From: Pantoea allii
GTDB taxonomy: Bacteria; Pseudomonadota; Gammaproteobacteria; Enterobacterales; Enterobacteriaceae
Length of the DNA: 64,000 nucleotides
Direction of reading: 5' to 3'
Assembly: GCF_002307475.1 (NCBI RefSeq)
Contig: NZ_NTMH01000031.1
Location: 62,001-126,000, forward strand
A program made the position numbers and the translations under genes. The notes under the pieces were generated by a model that was not told the DNA's origin, did not search any database, and saw nothing but the letters and a program-made list of their open reading frames with translations. Below, piece by piece: positions 35,988 through 45,907 of the stretch; position 1 is the first letter of the stretch; every line of letters starts with the position of its first letter.

Positions 35988-36671
35988 ATGAAAACGAAAC
36001 GCGTGCTGATTATTGAAGATGACGCTGATGCAGCGGGCGTACTTGAAGCCTATCTGAAACGGGATGGCTATGACGTGGCGATCGCCAGCAACGGCATGAC
36101 CGGTCTGGAACAGGCCCAGCGCTGGCAGCCCGATCTGATTCTGCTGGATGTCATGCTGCCGGTGATGAATGGCACCGAAGTTTTGGCTGCCATCCGGCGC
36201 AGCGGTGATACGCCTGTCATCATGGTAACCGCGATGGGGGAAGCGCCCGACAGGATTGGCGCATTGCGTTATGGCGCTGACGACTATGTCGTCAAACCCT
36301 ATAATCCCGGAGAGGTCGTCGCACGTGTTCAGGCTGTACTGCGTCGCACACAGCAGGCGAAAGTGCCAGATGAAAAGCTCTGCTGGGCGGGACTGGAGGT
36401 TGATCCTGAATCACTTACCGCCGTGGTTAATGGCGTCCACAGGCTCGATCTGACGCCAACGGAATTTTCTATTCTGGTTACCCTGATGCGCGCGCCCACG
36501 CGTCCTTTCAGCCGTTTGTTTTTACTTGAGAACTGCCTTCCAGAAAGTGATGCCCTTGAGCGGGTGGTTGATACGCATGTGTATAATTTGCGTCGCAAAC
36601 TTGAAGCTGCAGGGATGTCGGAAATTTTACCCGCCGTTCGCAGCGTAGGTTACAGGTTCAGACAACCATGA
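35988..36671 (+). CDS. OmpR-family response regulator (BaeR/AdeR/SmeR-like)
   Basis: 227 residues from MKTKRVLIIEDDADAAG; AAGG is eight bases upstream of this ATG, better than the GTG at 35979. Receiver domain with the acidic pair EDD, phospho-acceptor in LILLDVMLPVMNG and Lys in DDYVVKPYNPGE; C-terminal winged helix LTPTEFSILVTLM and VDTHVYNLRRKL. Its stop overlaps the kinase start (ATGA). Position next to an RND pump suggests it activates the pump. Confidence 0.92.
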   Translation: MKTKRVLIIEDDADAAGVLEAYLKRDGYDVAIASNGMTGLEQAQRWQPDLILLDVMLPVMNGTEVLAAIRRSGDTPVIMVTAMGEAPDRIGALRYGADDYVVKPYNPGEVVARVQAVLRRTQQAKVPDEKLCWAGLEVDPESLTAVVNGVHRLDLTPTEFSILVTLMRAPTRPFSRLFLLENCLPESDALERVVDTHVYNLRRKLEAAGMSEILPAVRSVGYRFRQP

Positions 36672-37855
36672 AGCAGAAAACCCATGACTCCATGTGGCGC
36701 TGGATTTGCATTCGTATACTCATTCTCGGCTTAGGCAGCGTCATTCTTATTGCGTTCTGTATGTGGCTGAGGTTTGCCCTGCAAACGCTCTGGGTTTACT
36801 ACCGGATGCCAACCGCGCTGTGGGAGGAGTTTTCTCGACTGCGCGTGCATCCGGAGCGCGATACGGCTCGTTTCCATCAGATTGTCGATCAGTGGTGGGG
36901 CGTCGGCTTCTCCGATCCCTCTATCGCGTCTGCGGACTGGATTACCGTAGCGGTGCTGGTCGCGGTGATTATTCCCTTTTTTGTCGTAATGGGATTGCGC
37001 TTTGCCCTGCCACTGGCGAAACAATTTAGTCAACTGGCGCACGCGGCACGGGATGTGGCACAGGGTAAATTCGGCACCTCGGTCGGTCAGGTTAATGGCG
37101 CGCCGCAAGAGTTAGTGCGTTTTACAGAAGACTTCAACCTGATGACACAGCAACTGGTGCGTTACGAACGTGAACTTAAAGCGTCGCATGTCGCGATTGC
37201 TCATGAACTGCGTTCTCCCTTGACCGCCGCAATGGGACGCCTGCAAGGCATTGTGGACGGGGTATTTGCACCCGAACCCCAGCAGTTTTCCATGATCATG
37301 AAACAGCTGACGCAGTTGAGTCGTCTGACGGATGAGCTTCATTTACTGTCGTTAGCAGAGGCAGGTCAGCTCAGCCTGAGTCTGACCCGGTTTAACCTTG
37401 CTGAGTTATTGCGTGAGAGAACCGCCTGGCTGGCGCTTCAGGCCGAGGCCGGGCAGGTAGCAATAGAAGTTCAGTCGCCCGCATCGCTGCCTTACACGGG
37501 AGATGCTTCTCGCTTAGGTCAGGTCGTGACGATTTTGATGGAGAATGCGTTGCGCTATGCTGCAGAAGGCAAACGAATTTCCGTTTATGCTCAGGCGTCC
37601 GCCACAGCGATCACCCTGCAGTTTCGTGATTATGGGCCTGGCGTCGAACCTCAGTTTTTAGCCGTTATTTTTGACCGTTTTACCCGGGCAGAGTCTTCAC
37701 GCGCCCGCCATTCCGGCGGCAGCGGTCTGGGACTGTCCATTGCGAAAGCTATCGTTGAGGCTCATGGCGGTCGTATCCAGGCTCGGCTGCCATCAGAGGG
37801 CGGACTGCACGTTACCATTACCCTGCCCTTACATGACGCCATGCAGACTGCGTAA
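36668..37855 (+). CDS. Sensor histidine kinase of the RND pump locus
   Basis: 395 residues. Two membrane helices (about 12-38 and 93-115) enclose a short periplasmic sensor of about 55 residues; then HAMP, the H-box HVAIAHELRSPLTAAMGRLQ with phospho-His, and an ATPase domain with N-box ILMENALRYA, G1 DYGPGVEP, and G2 SGGSGLGLSIAKAIVEAHGG. It should phosphorylate the regulator encoded just upstream. The AdeS/SmeS/BaeS type is typical of efflux control. Confidence 0.92.
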   Translation: MKQKTHDSMWRWICIRILILGLGSVILIAFCMWLRFALQTLWVYYRMPTALWEEFSRLRVHPERDTARFHQIVDQWWGVGFSDPSIASADWITVAVLVAVIIPFFVVMGLRFALPLAKQFSQLAHAARDVAQGKFGTSVGQVNGAPQELVRFTEDFNLMTQQLVRYERELKASHVAIAHELRSPLTAAMGRLQGIVDGVFAPEPQQFSMIMKQLTQLSRLTDELHLLSLAEAGQLSLSLTRFNLAELLRERTAWLALQAEAGQVAIEVQSPASLPYTGDASRLGQVVTILMENALRYAAEGKRISVYAQASATAITLQFRDYGPGVEPQFLAVIFDRFTRAESSRARHSGGSGLGLSIAKAIVEAHGGRIQARLPSEGGLHVTITLPLHDAMQTA

Positions 37856-37991
37856 AATACCGCGCGAGTCTGCCTGTCAGCCAACCTGGTCAGGCATTTT
37901 TTGCTTACCTTGACCATTTCTTGATGATCCATAAAAGGTTTCTGGACATAACCCACGTTAAATGAGCCTGTCTCATTTAAGGAATACGGTT

Positions 37992-39125
37992 ATGACAGAT
38001 TTTTTTCCTTCTTTTGCTCGTCAGGCACTGCGTCACCTTGCCATCTTTAATTACGTTGTACCGTCACTGCTCGTGATGGTGGGCATGCTGGTGCTTGCAG
38101 GCTGTAAAGACGAAAAGCCTGCTCAGGACGAAACACTACGACCTGTTCGGACCGTAACGGTGCCGCCGTTTTCCTCGGGGGGCCTGATGACGCAGACGGG
38201 CGAAATCCGGGCGCATGAGGAGATTGCCTTAGCCTTCAGGCTGGATGGCCGCGTGATTGCCCGAGCCGTCGATATTGGTCAGCACGTTAACGCAGGCCAG
38301 GTACTTGCCACGTTAGAGAATAATGCCGCCCAAAATCAGCTCAGCAGTGCCACTGCCGACCTCAACAGCGCACGCGCATCAGAACACGTTGCCGCTCTCA
38401 CACTCCGCCGTATGCAACTGCTCATGCCGGGCGGTGCCATTTCTCGTGCGCAGTTAGATAGCGCACAAGGCGACTGGCAGGCTGCAGTCGCCCGTCGCCA
38501 GAGCAGTGAGGCCGCACTTAAAAACGCGCGCGATAATCTGGCCTGGACACAGCTTACTGCGCCAGGGGCCGGTGTGATTACGGCGGTGAATGTTCAACCC
38601 GGGCAGGTCGTCAGTGCCGCACAGACGGTGATGACGCTGGCTGCTGACGGCGATCGCGATGCCGTTTTTGACCTTGCCGAACCTACACTCTCTGAAAGTG
38701 CAACGACCACGCCAGTTAAGATTGCGCTGTTATCAAACCCCGCCGTAACGGCAGAGGGCCGTTTTCGCGATATCAGCCCGCAGGCCGATTCGCAAACACG
38801 CACCTGGCGGCTCCGCGTTATGCTGACCGATCCGCCCGCCGCGATGGCACTGGGTTCGACCGTTTTAGGCGTTTTCTCTGGAAAAGCCGACCAGGTGATT
38901 GCCCTGCCAGCCAGTGCACTGACGCGGGCCGGGGATCGCCCCGCCGTACTCGTGGTGAACACGCAAAACCAACAGATTCAGGTCAGGCCCGTTACGCTGG
39001 CACGCTTTGACGCACAGCAGATCTATCTCAGTGCCGGGGTTCAACCCGGTGAGCGCGTGGTTACCGCAGGTGTAAAAACGCTGTTGCCGGGTGAACGCGT
39101 TCAGCTTGAGGAGAGTGAAAAATGA
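37992..39125 (+). CDS. RND efflux membrane-fusion (periplasmic adaptor) lipoprotein
   Basis: 377 residues from MTDFFPSFARQ, supported by AAGGAA nine bases upstream. An unusually long N-terminus leads to the lipobox LVLAGC, so the mature protein is an inner-membrane lipoprotein starting at Cys. HlyD/AcrA features follow: barrel-sandwich hybrid (IARAVDIGQHVNAGQVLATL), coiled-coil hairpin about residues 105-170, second half of the lipoyl domain (LTAPGAGVITAVNVQPGQVV) and beta-barrel. Overlaps the pump gene by ATGA. Confidence 0.92.
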   Translation: MTDFFPSFARQALRHLAIFNYVVPSLLVMVGMLVLAGCKDEKPAQDETLRPVRTVTVPPFSSGGLMTQTGEIRAHEEIALAFRLDGRVIARAVDIGQHVNAGQVLATLENNAAQNQLSSATADLNSARASEHVAALTLRRMQLLMPGGAISRAQLDSAQGDWQAAVARRQSSEAALKNARDNLAWTQLTAPGAGVITAVNVQPGQVVSAAQTVMTLAADGDRDAVFDLAEPTLSESATTTPVKIALLSNPAVTAEGRFRDISPQADSQTRTWRLRVMLTDPPAAMALGSTVLGVFSGKADQVIALPASALTRAGDRPAVLVVNTQNQQIQVRPVTLARFDAQQIYLSAGVQPGERVVTAGVKTLLPGERVQLEESEK

Positions 39126-42100
39126 GGTCGGACAGCAATCGGAACGGCTTTAATCTGTCCGCCTGGGCATTAGCTCACCAGCAGTTGGTCATTTTCTTTA
39201 TGCTGTTGGTGATGACAACCGGCGTACTCAGTTACATCAATCTGCCCCGTAATGAAGATCCGGCCTTTACTATTAAAACCGCAGTGGTGTCCGCCCAATG
39301 GCCCGGTGCTTCGGTCGAGGACACCATGCAACTGGTCACCGATACGCTGGAAAAGAAACTTCAGGAAACGCCTTCGCTGGATTTTATTGAAAGTGAAACG
39401 CGCGCCGGGAAGTCGGTGATATTTGTCAATCTGCGCGATGATACGCCACCGGCACAGGTGCCAACTATCTGGTATCAAATCCGTAAAAAAATGCAGGATA
39501 TTGCCCCGTCCCTTCCGCAAGGGGTTCAGGGCCCCAGTGTTAATGATGAATTTGGTGATACGTTTGGCACGATTTATGGTTTTACCGCCGACGGATTTAG
39601 CCCGCGTGAACTGCGTGATAAGGTCGACGAGATTCGTCGTAGCCTGATGGATGTGCCCGATACGGGCAAAATCACCCTACTGGGTGAACAGGAAGAACAG
39701 ATCGTTGTCGCCTTTTCACCCAGGCAACTGGACGGCATGGGCCTTAATCTTCAGCAGGTGAGCGATGCCTTAACCGCTCAGAACGCAGTGGCACCTGCTG
39801 GGGAAATACGCACCGATAAAGAGAATATCGCGCTTCGCGTCAGTGGTGCGCTGACGACGGTGGAAAGCCTTAAGGCCGTTACCCTGCGTATTGGGCAGCG
39901 TTTTATCCCGCTGTCGAGTATCGCGACAATCACACTCCAGCCTGCGCAGCCGCCGTCTTCCACCTTCCGTATTAACGGCGAACCGGAGATTGGCCTTGCC
40001 GTCTCCATGGCCCCTTCGGGCAATATGCTCAGGTTTGGTCAGGCGCTCAATCAACGGATGACGGTTATTGCCGGCCAGCTACCTCATGGCATCAATATGA
40101 TAAAGATCGCCGATCAATCCACGGTGGTGAAAACGGCTGTCAGTGGGTTTGTTCGGGTGCTGGCGGAAGCGGTCATTATTGTGCTGGCGATATCATTCTT
40201 TTCGCTGGGTTTTCGTGCCGGGCTGGTGGTTGCGGCCGCGATTCCGCTGGTGCTGGCCATGACGTTTGTCGGGATGACATTTGCAGGGATTGGCTTACAA
40301 CGTATTTCGCTGGGCGCGTTGATTATTGCGCTCGGGTTGCTGGTGGATGATGCCATGATCACGGTGGAAACCATGGTTTCGCGCGTTGAAGCCGGAGACA
40401 GCAAATGGCAGGCGGCAACCTATGCATTTAAAACCACTGCCTTTCCTATGCTAACCGGCACACTGGTGATGATTGCCGGATTTATTCCTGTGGGATTTGC
40501 GGCGTCCAGTGCGGGTGAATATTGTTACTCACTCTTTGCGGTCGTCCTCATTTCCCTGCTCTGTTCCTGGGTGGTCGCTATCCTGTTTTCACCCGTTACG
40601 GGAACCTGGCTGCTGATCGAGGGTGCCGGTGCAAGGCATAAACAACCGGGACGGATGGCACGGCTTTATCACCGCCTGCTTGATCAGGCGTTACGTTATC
40701 GCTGGGCAACCGTAATAAGCGCCCTGCTGCTGCTGGGAATGGGCGTGTTCGGGACGACGCTGATGCAGGGCGAATTCTTCCCCGCGTCCGACCGTCCAGA
40801 GCTGCTGGTGAACCTGACGCTGCCGGCTAATGCCTCTCAGACCGAAACGGCGCGGCGCACCGGGCAGCTAGAAAACGTGATGCGCCGCGATAGCGATATC
40901 GATCATTTCTCCAGCTATATCGGTTCTGGTGCCGTGCGCTTTTATTTGCCGATGGAAGTCCTGCTTGATAATGAAAACACGGCACAGCTGGTAGTGGTGG
41001 CGAAGAACCTTGAAGCGCGAGACAGAGTGCGGCGTAAGCTCGAACGCATTCTGGCGCGTGATTTTAGTGATGTGACGTCGCGCGTCTCGCCCCTTGAACT
41101 GGGCCCGCCAGTTGGCTGGCCGCTCAAGTACCGTGTCACCGGCCCCGATTACAGCAACGTTCGTCACATCGCGGAAACGCTGGCCGCCCAGATCTCACGC
41201 TCGCCGGATACACGTGAAGTGAACATGACCGCAGGCGAGCCAGAACGGGCCATCAAGGTTGATGTGAACCAAACGGCAGCGCGTGCGGTCGGTGTCTCTT
41301 CGGAAAGCATAGCTTCGATGCTCAATACTGTGATGTCTGGCAGTACAGTAACCACCATCCGCGACCATAACCGGCTCATTGATGTGGTGTTAAGGGGAGA
41401 CGATCGCGAGCGGCAAAATACCGACATTTTGAACGGCCTGATGCTGAATACGGCTTCCGGGCAGAAAATTCCCCTTGGGCAAGTCGCGACATTAAAATGG
41501 CAGCTTGACGATCCGGTTATCTGGCGGCGTCAGCGCTTGCCTTACATTACGGTGCAAACCGATATTGCCCCCACGCAACGCGCTGAAACGGTATCAGACC
41601 AGTTAAGGCCCGCCCTGGGTGCATTTCGTGCATCTTTACCGGCTGGCTATAACATTGAAGAAGGCGGTACCGTTGCAGAATCGAACAAGGGAAACAGCTC
41701 CGTCTTTGCCGTGTTGCCGGTGACGCTGTGTTTTATGCTTATCCTGTTGATGTTGCAGTTAAAACGCTTTTCCAGAATGCTGCTGGCGCTGTTGATGGCC
41801 CCTTTTGGCTTACCCGGCATTGTTATTGCCATGCTGCCGAGCGGTACGCCAATGGGATTCGTTGCGCTGCTGGGGATCATTGCGCTGGCCGGCATGATTA
41901 TCCGTAACGCGGTGATAATGATCAGTGAGGTGGACAGTAACACCCAGGCAGGCATGGCACATAATGAGGCTATCCGCAGTGCCGCTATCCATCGCGCCCG
42001 TCCCATATTACTGACGGCCTGTGCGGCGATATTCGGTATGTTGCCCATTTCCCAGCAGGTGTTCTGGGGGCCGATGGCGTACGCCATTATTGGCGGTCTG

Positions 42101-42181
42101 GTTACCGGAACGCTGGTCACCTTAACACTGCTGCCTGCCACGCTCAGTCTGGTGATGGAACGGGAAAAAACGCGGTTCTGA
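39122..42181 (+). CDS. RND family multidrug efflux pump (AcrB/HAE1 type)
   Basis: 1019 residues with the RND layout of TM1, large periplasmic loop, TM2-7, second loop and TM8-12. The proton-relay Asp pair is in TM4 (IALGLLVDDAMITVE), and the N-terminal LSYINLPRNEDPAFTIKTA is typical of this branch. A homotrimer would export drugs or metabolites together with the adaptor. No outer-membrane channel gene follows, so TolC or another channel must be shared. Regulated most likely by the upstream two-component pair. Confidence 0.94.
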   Translation: MRSDSNRNGFNLSAWALAHQQLVIFFMLLVMTTGVLSYINLPRNEDPAFTIKTAVVSAQWPGASVEDTMQLVTDTLEKKLQETPSLDFIESETRAGKSVIFVNLRDDTPPAQVPTIWYQIRKKMQDIAPSLPQGVQGPSVNDEFGDTFGTIYGFTADGFSPRELRDKVDEIRRSLMDVPDTGKITLLGEQEEQIVVAFSPRQLDGMGLNLQQVSDALTAQNAVAPAGEIRTDKENIALRVSGALTTVESLKAVTLRIGQRFIPLSSIATITLQPAQPPSSTFRINGEPEIGLAVSMAPSGNMLRFGQALNQRMTVIAGQLPHGINMIKIADQSTVVKTAVSGFVRVLAEAVIIVLAISFFSLGFRAGLVVAAAIPLVLAMTFVGMTFAGIGLQRISLGALIIALGLLVDDAMITVETMVSRVEAGDSKWQAATYAFKTTAFPMLTGTLVMIAGFIPVGFAASSAGEYCYSLFAVVLISLLCSWVVAILFSPVTGTWLLIEGAGARHKQPGRMARLYHRLLDQALRYRWATVISALLLLGMGVFGTTLMQGEFFPASDRPELLVNLTLPANASQTETARRTGQLENVMRRDSDIDHFSSYIGSGAVRFYLPMEVLLDNENTAQLVVVAKNLEARDRVRRKLERILARDFSDVTSRVSPLELGPPVGWPLKYRVTGPDYSNVRHIAETLAAQISRSPDTREVNMTAGEPERAIKVDVNQTAARAVGVSSESIASMLNTVMSGSTVTTIRDHNRLIDVVLRGDDRERQNTDILNGLMLNTASGQKIPLGQVATLKWQLDDPVIWRRQRLPYITVQTDIAPTQRAETVSDQLRPALGAFRASLPAGYNIEEGGTVAESNKGNSSVFAVLPVTLCFMLILLMLQLKRFSRMLLALLMAPFGLPGIVIAMLPSGTPMGFVALLGIIALAGMIIRNAVIMISEVDSNTQAGMAHNEAIRSAAIHRARPILLTACAAIFGMLPISQQVFWGPMAYAIIGGLVTGTLVTLTLLPATLSLVMEREKTRF

Positions 42182-42373
42182 ATGCGTCCTGTCAGCGGGA
42201 AGAAAGAGGATCGATAAACGGGTGATGTTCATCTGTCACCCGCCAGGCGCAACAGAGATGCTGTCTGTAACTAAGTAACCGATAACCGGCATTCAGCAGA
42301 CGATCTGACTGTTATGCGGCTGGCCCGTCGAAATAGCGCACGACAGCACCCTCCGCTGACGACTGGGTTAATA

Positions 42374-42402
42374 AAAAAAGCGCTGTATTACTACAGCGCT
42401 TT
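42374..42402 (-). terminator. Terminator of the second chemoreceptor gene
   Basis: AAAGCGCTGTA and TACAGCGCTTT form an 11-bp perfect stem; on the minus strand the stem is followed by TTTTTTTATT, a standard T-run, 47 bp after the chemoreceptor stop. It may also stop rightward transcription from the pump gene. Confidence 0.88.
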
Positions 42403-42448
42403 CTCTAATCAACAAGATCCTGAACGGGTCAGATTTTTACATAACGCC

Positions 42449-44107
42449 TTAAAAACTTTCCCAGTTGACCTTATCTACGTTTACTGCTTTTAAATCTGGC
42501 CTTTTCAAGGCGAGTGACGGCTGGCTCACCGGTGCGCTGATCGATGCAGGGGCATGCGCGACACTGTCATTCACTTTAAAAGTAGAAACCAGTCTCGACA
42601 GGGTTTCTGCCTGCTCCTGCAACGATTTAGACGCTGAGGATGCTTCTTCGACCAAAGAGGCGTTTTGCTGCGTCACTTCATCCATCTGCCCGATAGCCAG
42701 ATGGACCTGTTCAATGCCTTTACTCTGTTCGGCCGTAGCGGCAGCAATTTCATTCACTAAGTCGGCAACCTGCTGAATAGCATTGCTGACATTATCTGAG
42801 TTACTGCCCACGCTCGTTGCCTGCTCCAGCCCCTGCTCAACCTGTGAAACGGATGCGGTAATAAGCTCTTTGATTTCGCGGGCCGCAGAGGAAGAACGTT
42901 GTGCCAGATTACGAACTTCTGAGGCGACAACCGCGAACCCGCGACCATGCTCACCGGCGCGTGCAGCTTCCACGGCGGCGTTAAGTGCCAGAATATTGGT
43001 CTGGAAAGCAATGCCTTCGATCAGGCCGGTAATTTCCGAGATTTTTGCAGAACTGCCACGAATTTCGCCCATGGTTGTCAGCATCCGACTGACTGCGCCA
43101 CCATTTTGTTTAGACATGGTGTTAGCATTATTCGCCAGGTTGCTGGCCTGTACGGCACCTTCCGCATTTTGACGCACGGTATCACTCAGCGTCGCCATGC
43201 TTACCGATGTTTCTTCCAGCGATGCCGCCTGTTGCTCGGTGCGCGATGACAAATCTTCATTGCCTGCGGCGATTTGAGTGGAACCCGTACTGACGGACTG
43301 CGCAGCATGATTGACTGACAACAGCGTGGTGGAAACACGTTTAAGCAGATCGTTAAACGCTATCGCTGTCTGCCCAATTTCATCATTCCTTAGTACCGGT
43401 GCTAAATTTGTCAGATCAAGATTACTGCTGACCGTTGTCATCGTATCTTTCATGCTGGTCAGGCTTCTTTTAATACCCAGAATAATGCTGACTGAAAATA
43501 TACCGAGTAATAAAATAACCAGTACAGATGCGCTGGTCATCGCCCAGATGGTCTGAGAATAAACATGATTATTTTCAGCCCTTAACGTATCACCAATTTG
43601 AATGTTCAGATCGATTTGTTTAGTGAAGTCAGATTCCATTTTGCGCGCTGCGGCACCAATGCCGTTGTCGCTCTGAAGCAGTTCAAGAGAAAGCGCATTA
43701 TTATGGCTACGTGAAGCCGCGAGAAATGCGGGTAAAGCGCTACGAACGGCATCAAGATTACGCAGTGCCTGAACCGTCATGGCCTTATCATCATCGCTGG
43801 AAATATCATTCGCCATATAATAATCAGTTAACGATTTGATATTATCAAGAACGCCGTTTATTTTTTCTTCGGCTGCCACCTGTTTTGTACTGTCGGTCAT
43901 TGACTGGTGGCGATATAATGCGAGACCCAGTTGGTTAGTTGCGCTAATGGATTTATTCAGATCTTTAATGCTGGGTATCGCATTAACCTGAACATATTCA
44001 AAACGAGACTGGAAGCCAGATATTACCGATAATGAAACAGCAACAAGCGCACATAGTGATAATGCCAGCAACGAAAATGCCAGCACTAAACGCTGTGTAA
44101 TAGTCAT
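42449..44107 (-). CDS. Methyl-accepting chemotaxis protein ending in NWESF
   Basis: 552 residues, the size of Tsr/Tar. TM1 near residues 8-30, a four-helix-bundle periplasmic domain of about 155 residues, TM2 near 190-212 ([19 protein letters not shown]), HAMP, methylation helices and the tip [20 protein letters not shown]. The C-terminal NWESF binds CheR/CheB. Ligand not deducible; the Tar aspartate-binding Arg pattern is not obvious. Transcribed leftward from a sigma-28 promoter. Confidence 0.93.
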   Translation of the reverse strand: MTITQRLVLAFSLLALSLCALVAVSLSVISGFQSRFEYVQVNAIPSIKDLNKSISATNQLGLALYRHQSMTDSTKQVAAEEKINGVLDNIKSLTDYYMANDISSDDDKAMTVQALRNLDAVRSALPAFLAASRSHNNALSLELLQSDNGIGAAARKMESDFTKQIDLNIQIGDTLRAENNHVYSQTIWAMTSASVLVILLLGIFSVSIILGIKRSLTSMKDTMTTVSSNLDLTNLAPVLRNDEIGQTAIAFNDLLKRVSTTLLSVNHAAQSVSTGSTQIAAGNEDLSSRTEQQAASLEETSVSMATLSDTVRQNAEGAVQASNLANNANTMSKQNGGAVSRMLTTMGEIRGSSAKISEITGLIEGIAFQTNILALNAAVEAARAGEHGRGFAVVASEVRNLAQRSSSAAREIKELITASVSQVEQGLEQATSVGSNSDNVSNAIQQVADLVNEIAAATAEQSKGIEQVHLAIGQMDEVTQQNASLVEEASSASKSLQEQAETLSRLVSTFKVNDSVAHAPASISAPVSQPSLALKRPDLKAVNVDKVNWESF

Positions 44108-44156
44108 AAAAAAACCCCTGGATGTTTAATAAAAGATTCGTTATCGCAATACAGTC

Positions 44157-44183
44157 TTATCGGCACAGCGCAAAGCAGCTTTA
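44157..44183 (-). promoter_or_regulatory. Sigma-28 (FliA) promoter of the second chemoreceptor gene
   Basis: On the minus strand TAAAGCTG - 11 bp - GCCGATAA: perfect -10, 6/8 at -35, ideal spacing, 50 bp upstream of the ATG at 44107. Confidence 0.88.
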
Positions 44184-44465
44184 CCTGTTAATTTCAGATA
44201 TATTTCGGTTCCGAAACTTGAAAAATACCAAATAAGCGCTATGCGTTAAATTGTGGTTAAAATAATTAGGGCTGGTTTGTTAAACTTTTGGGTTTGATTC
44301 GCGCTTTTTGTTCTGTTGCCCCTGAGCGTTCAGCCGTGAAGTGTTTTATGACGCTCCGGGCTGGCTTATCAGTGAGAATAAGCAGGCGCGGAGCCAGCAG
44401 TTTATCCATAATGACAGGGACATCCGGTCAGAGTAAGGTGACTCTTTTTTGTGACAGAGATGACT

Positions 44466-44813
44466 ATGGAAACGTTGTTTGTTTACGGCACCTTATGTCC
44501 GGGCCGCAGTAATGCGCATATCCTGGAGGGCATTGGCGGTATATGGCAGACTGGTTTTGTCAGCGGTTTTTACTTTCCTGAAGGACGAGGCGCCGCTACG
44601 GGCTTTCCCGGTATCGTCGTGGATGATCAGGCTCCGCGGGTTAATGGGTTTCTTTTCTCTTCTGACAACCTGAGCTTGCACTGGCCAATGCTGGATGAGT
44701 TTGAGGCAGGTTATGATCGCATCAGGGTTGAAACGTTCCGTGAAAACGGTGACAGCGTCACCGCATGGATTTACCAGCTTCAACCGCAGAGCGTTCCGTC
44801 AAGCGCTCAATAA
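44466..44813 (+). CDS. Gamma-glutamylcyclotransferase-like protein (GGCT/AIG2 fold)
   Basis: 115 residues from METLFVYGTLCPGRSN, the substrate-binding YGTL motif of the family; the expected catalytic Glu is in DEFEAGYDRIRVE. GGCT-fold proteins remove gamma-glutamyl amino acids or gamma-glutamylamines with release of 5-oxoproline. Upstream in-frame GTG (44451) and ATG (44460) are also possible starts. Stand-alone gene. Confidence 0.82.
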   Translation: METLFVYGTLCPGRSNAHILEGIGGIWQTGFVSGFYFPEGRGAATGFPGIVVDDQAPRVNGFLFSSDNLSLHWPMLDEFEAGYDRIRVETFRENGDSVTAWIYQLQPQSVPSSAQ

Positions 44814-44833
44814 GCGATCTGTCTGAGGCCAGG

Positions 44834-45739
44834 CTAAACCGTATCCGTCACGGTTCTCGGTTTCAGCCAGTGCAACGGGCGGGCAAACATCACCAGGTTA
44901 CCACCTAAAATAAGCAGCAATCCGGCCACGTTGTGACTTTGCCACTGGTAACCTTCATACATTGTTGACAAGGTGAGTGCGACCAGCGGAAACATCAGCG
45001 TTGTGTAGGCTGCTTTTGCGGCACCCGTGCGTCTGACCAGGGTAAAATAAGCCCAAAACGCAATGACCGATCCGCATACAGACAGATAAAGCAGCGCACT
45101 CAGATAATGTAATGTCCATAGCGGCGAGAAATTCACGCCACGCGCCCAGGCGATGCCGCCCATCACGATGGCACCGTACAGCATGGCCCAGGCATTGGTG
45201 GTCATCGTTTCCAGTTGCCTGCGCTGGTGCCGCAGGCTAATCATATTCCCCAAAGAAAAACCAAAGGTGCCAAGCGCCGACAGGCCGATTCCTGTCCACA
45301 ATCCTTTGTTCCAGCCGCTGACGTCCAGATCTTGCCAAAACAATACGATCATGCCGGTTAATCCCAGGGTGACGGCAAACCAGAAACGCGGTTGGGGGCG
45401 CTGCCCGAAAAAGAGGTAACTATTGACTGCGTTATAGAGCACCGCCATGGAAAAAATCACGGATTCTAAACCGGTATTGATATAGCCCGCTGCCGTGTAG
45501 AAGCACCAAAAATTAAAGCAAAACACACAGCATCCCTGTAGAAGGCAGAACAGATGATCGCGAAGTGACAAGGCACGTAGACGACCCACTACCTTCAGCA
45601 GTGACAGGAGTAAAAGGCTGGCGATAGCAAAACGCCAGAACACAGAAACGGTGACATCCACCGGCCCCTGCTGCATAAAAATAGCGATCCAGGTGGTTCC
45701 CCAGATAGCCACCACCACCGCGTAAAGTAATGCGTTCAT
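44834..45739 (-). CDS. EamA/DMT family exporter
   Basis: 301 residues, ten predicted helices formed by two EamA repeats (first half AIWGTTWIAIFMQQGPVDV; second half IGLSALGTFGFSLGNMIS). Such carriers export amino acids or metabolites. It is divergent from the AraC regulator at 45908 with a 168-bp shared promoter region, so it is the probable target of that regulator. Confidence 0.88.
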   Translation of the reverse strand: MNALLYAVVVAIWGTTWIAIFMQQGPVDVTVSVFWRFAIASLLLLSLLKVVGRLRALSLRDHLFCLLQGCCVFCFNFWCFYTAAGYINTGLESVIFSMAVLYNAVNSYLFFGQRPQPRFWFAVTLGLTGMIVLFWQDLDVSGWNKGLWTGIGLSALGTFGFSLGNMISLRHQRRQLETMTTNAWAMLYGAIVMGGIAWARGVNFSPLWTLHYLSALLYLSVCGSVIAFWAYFTLVRRTGAAKAAYTTLMFPLVALTLSTMYEGYQWQSHNVAGLLLILGGNLVMFARPLHWLKPRTVTDTV

Positions 45740-45907
45740 GCGTTTTCCTTTGAGCGAGAGAGGAAACAGTGTGTCGGATTTTCCGGGCGGAGGCTTTCAT
45801 GGCCTTGCGGGTGACTTGCAAAATCTTGCGCATTTAATGGAACAAATCTGGCTACCGGCCTGAACTCGCCTTAGACTGAGCCTCTGTTCATCTGGCGGAA
45901 AAGAGTT

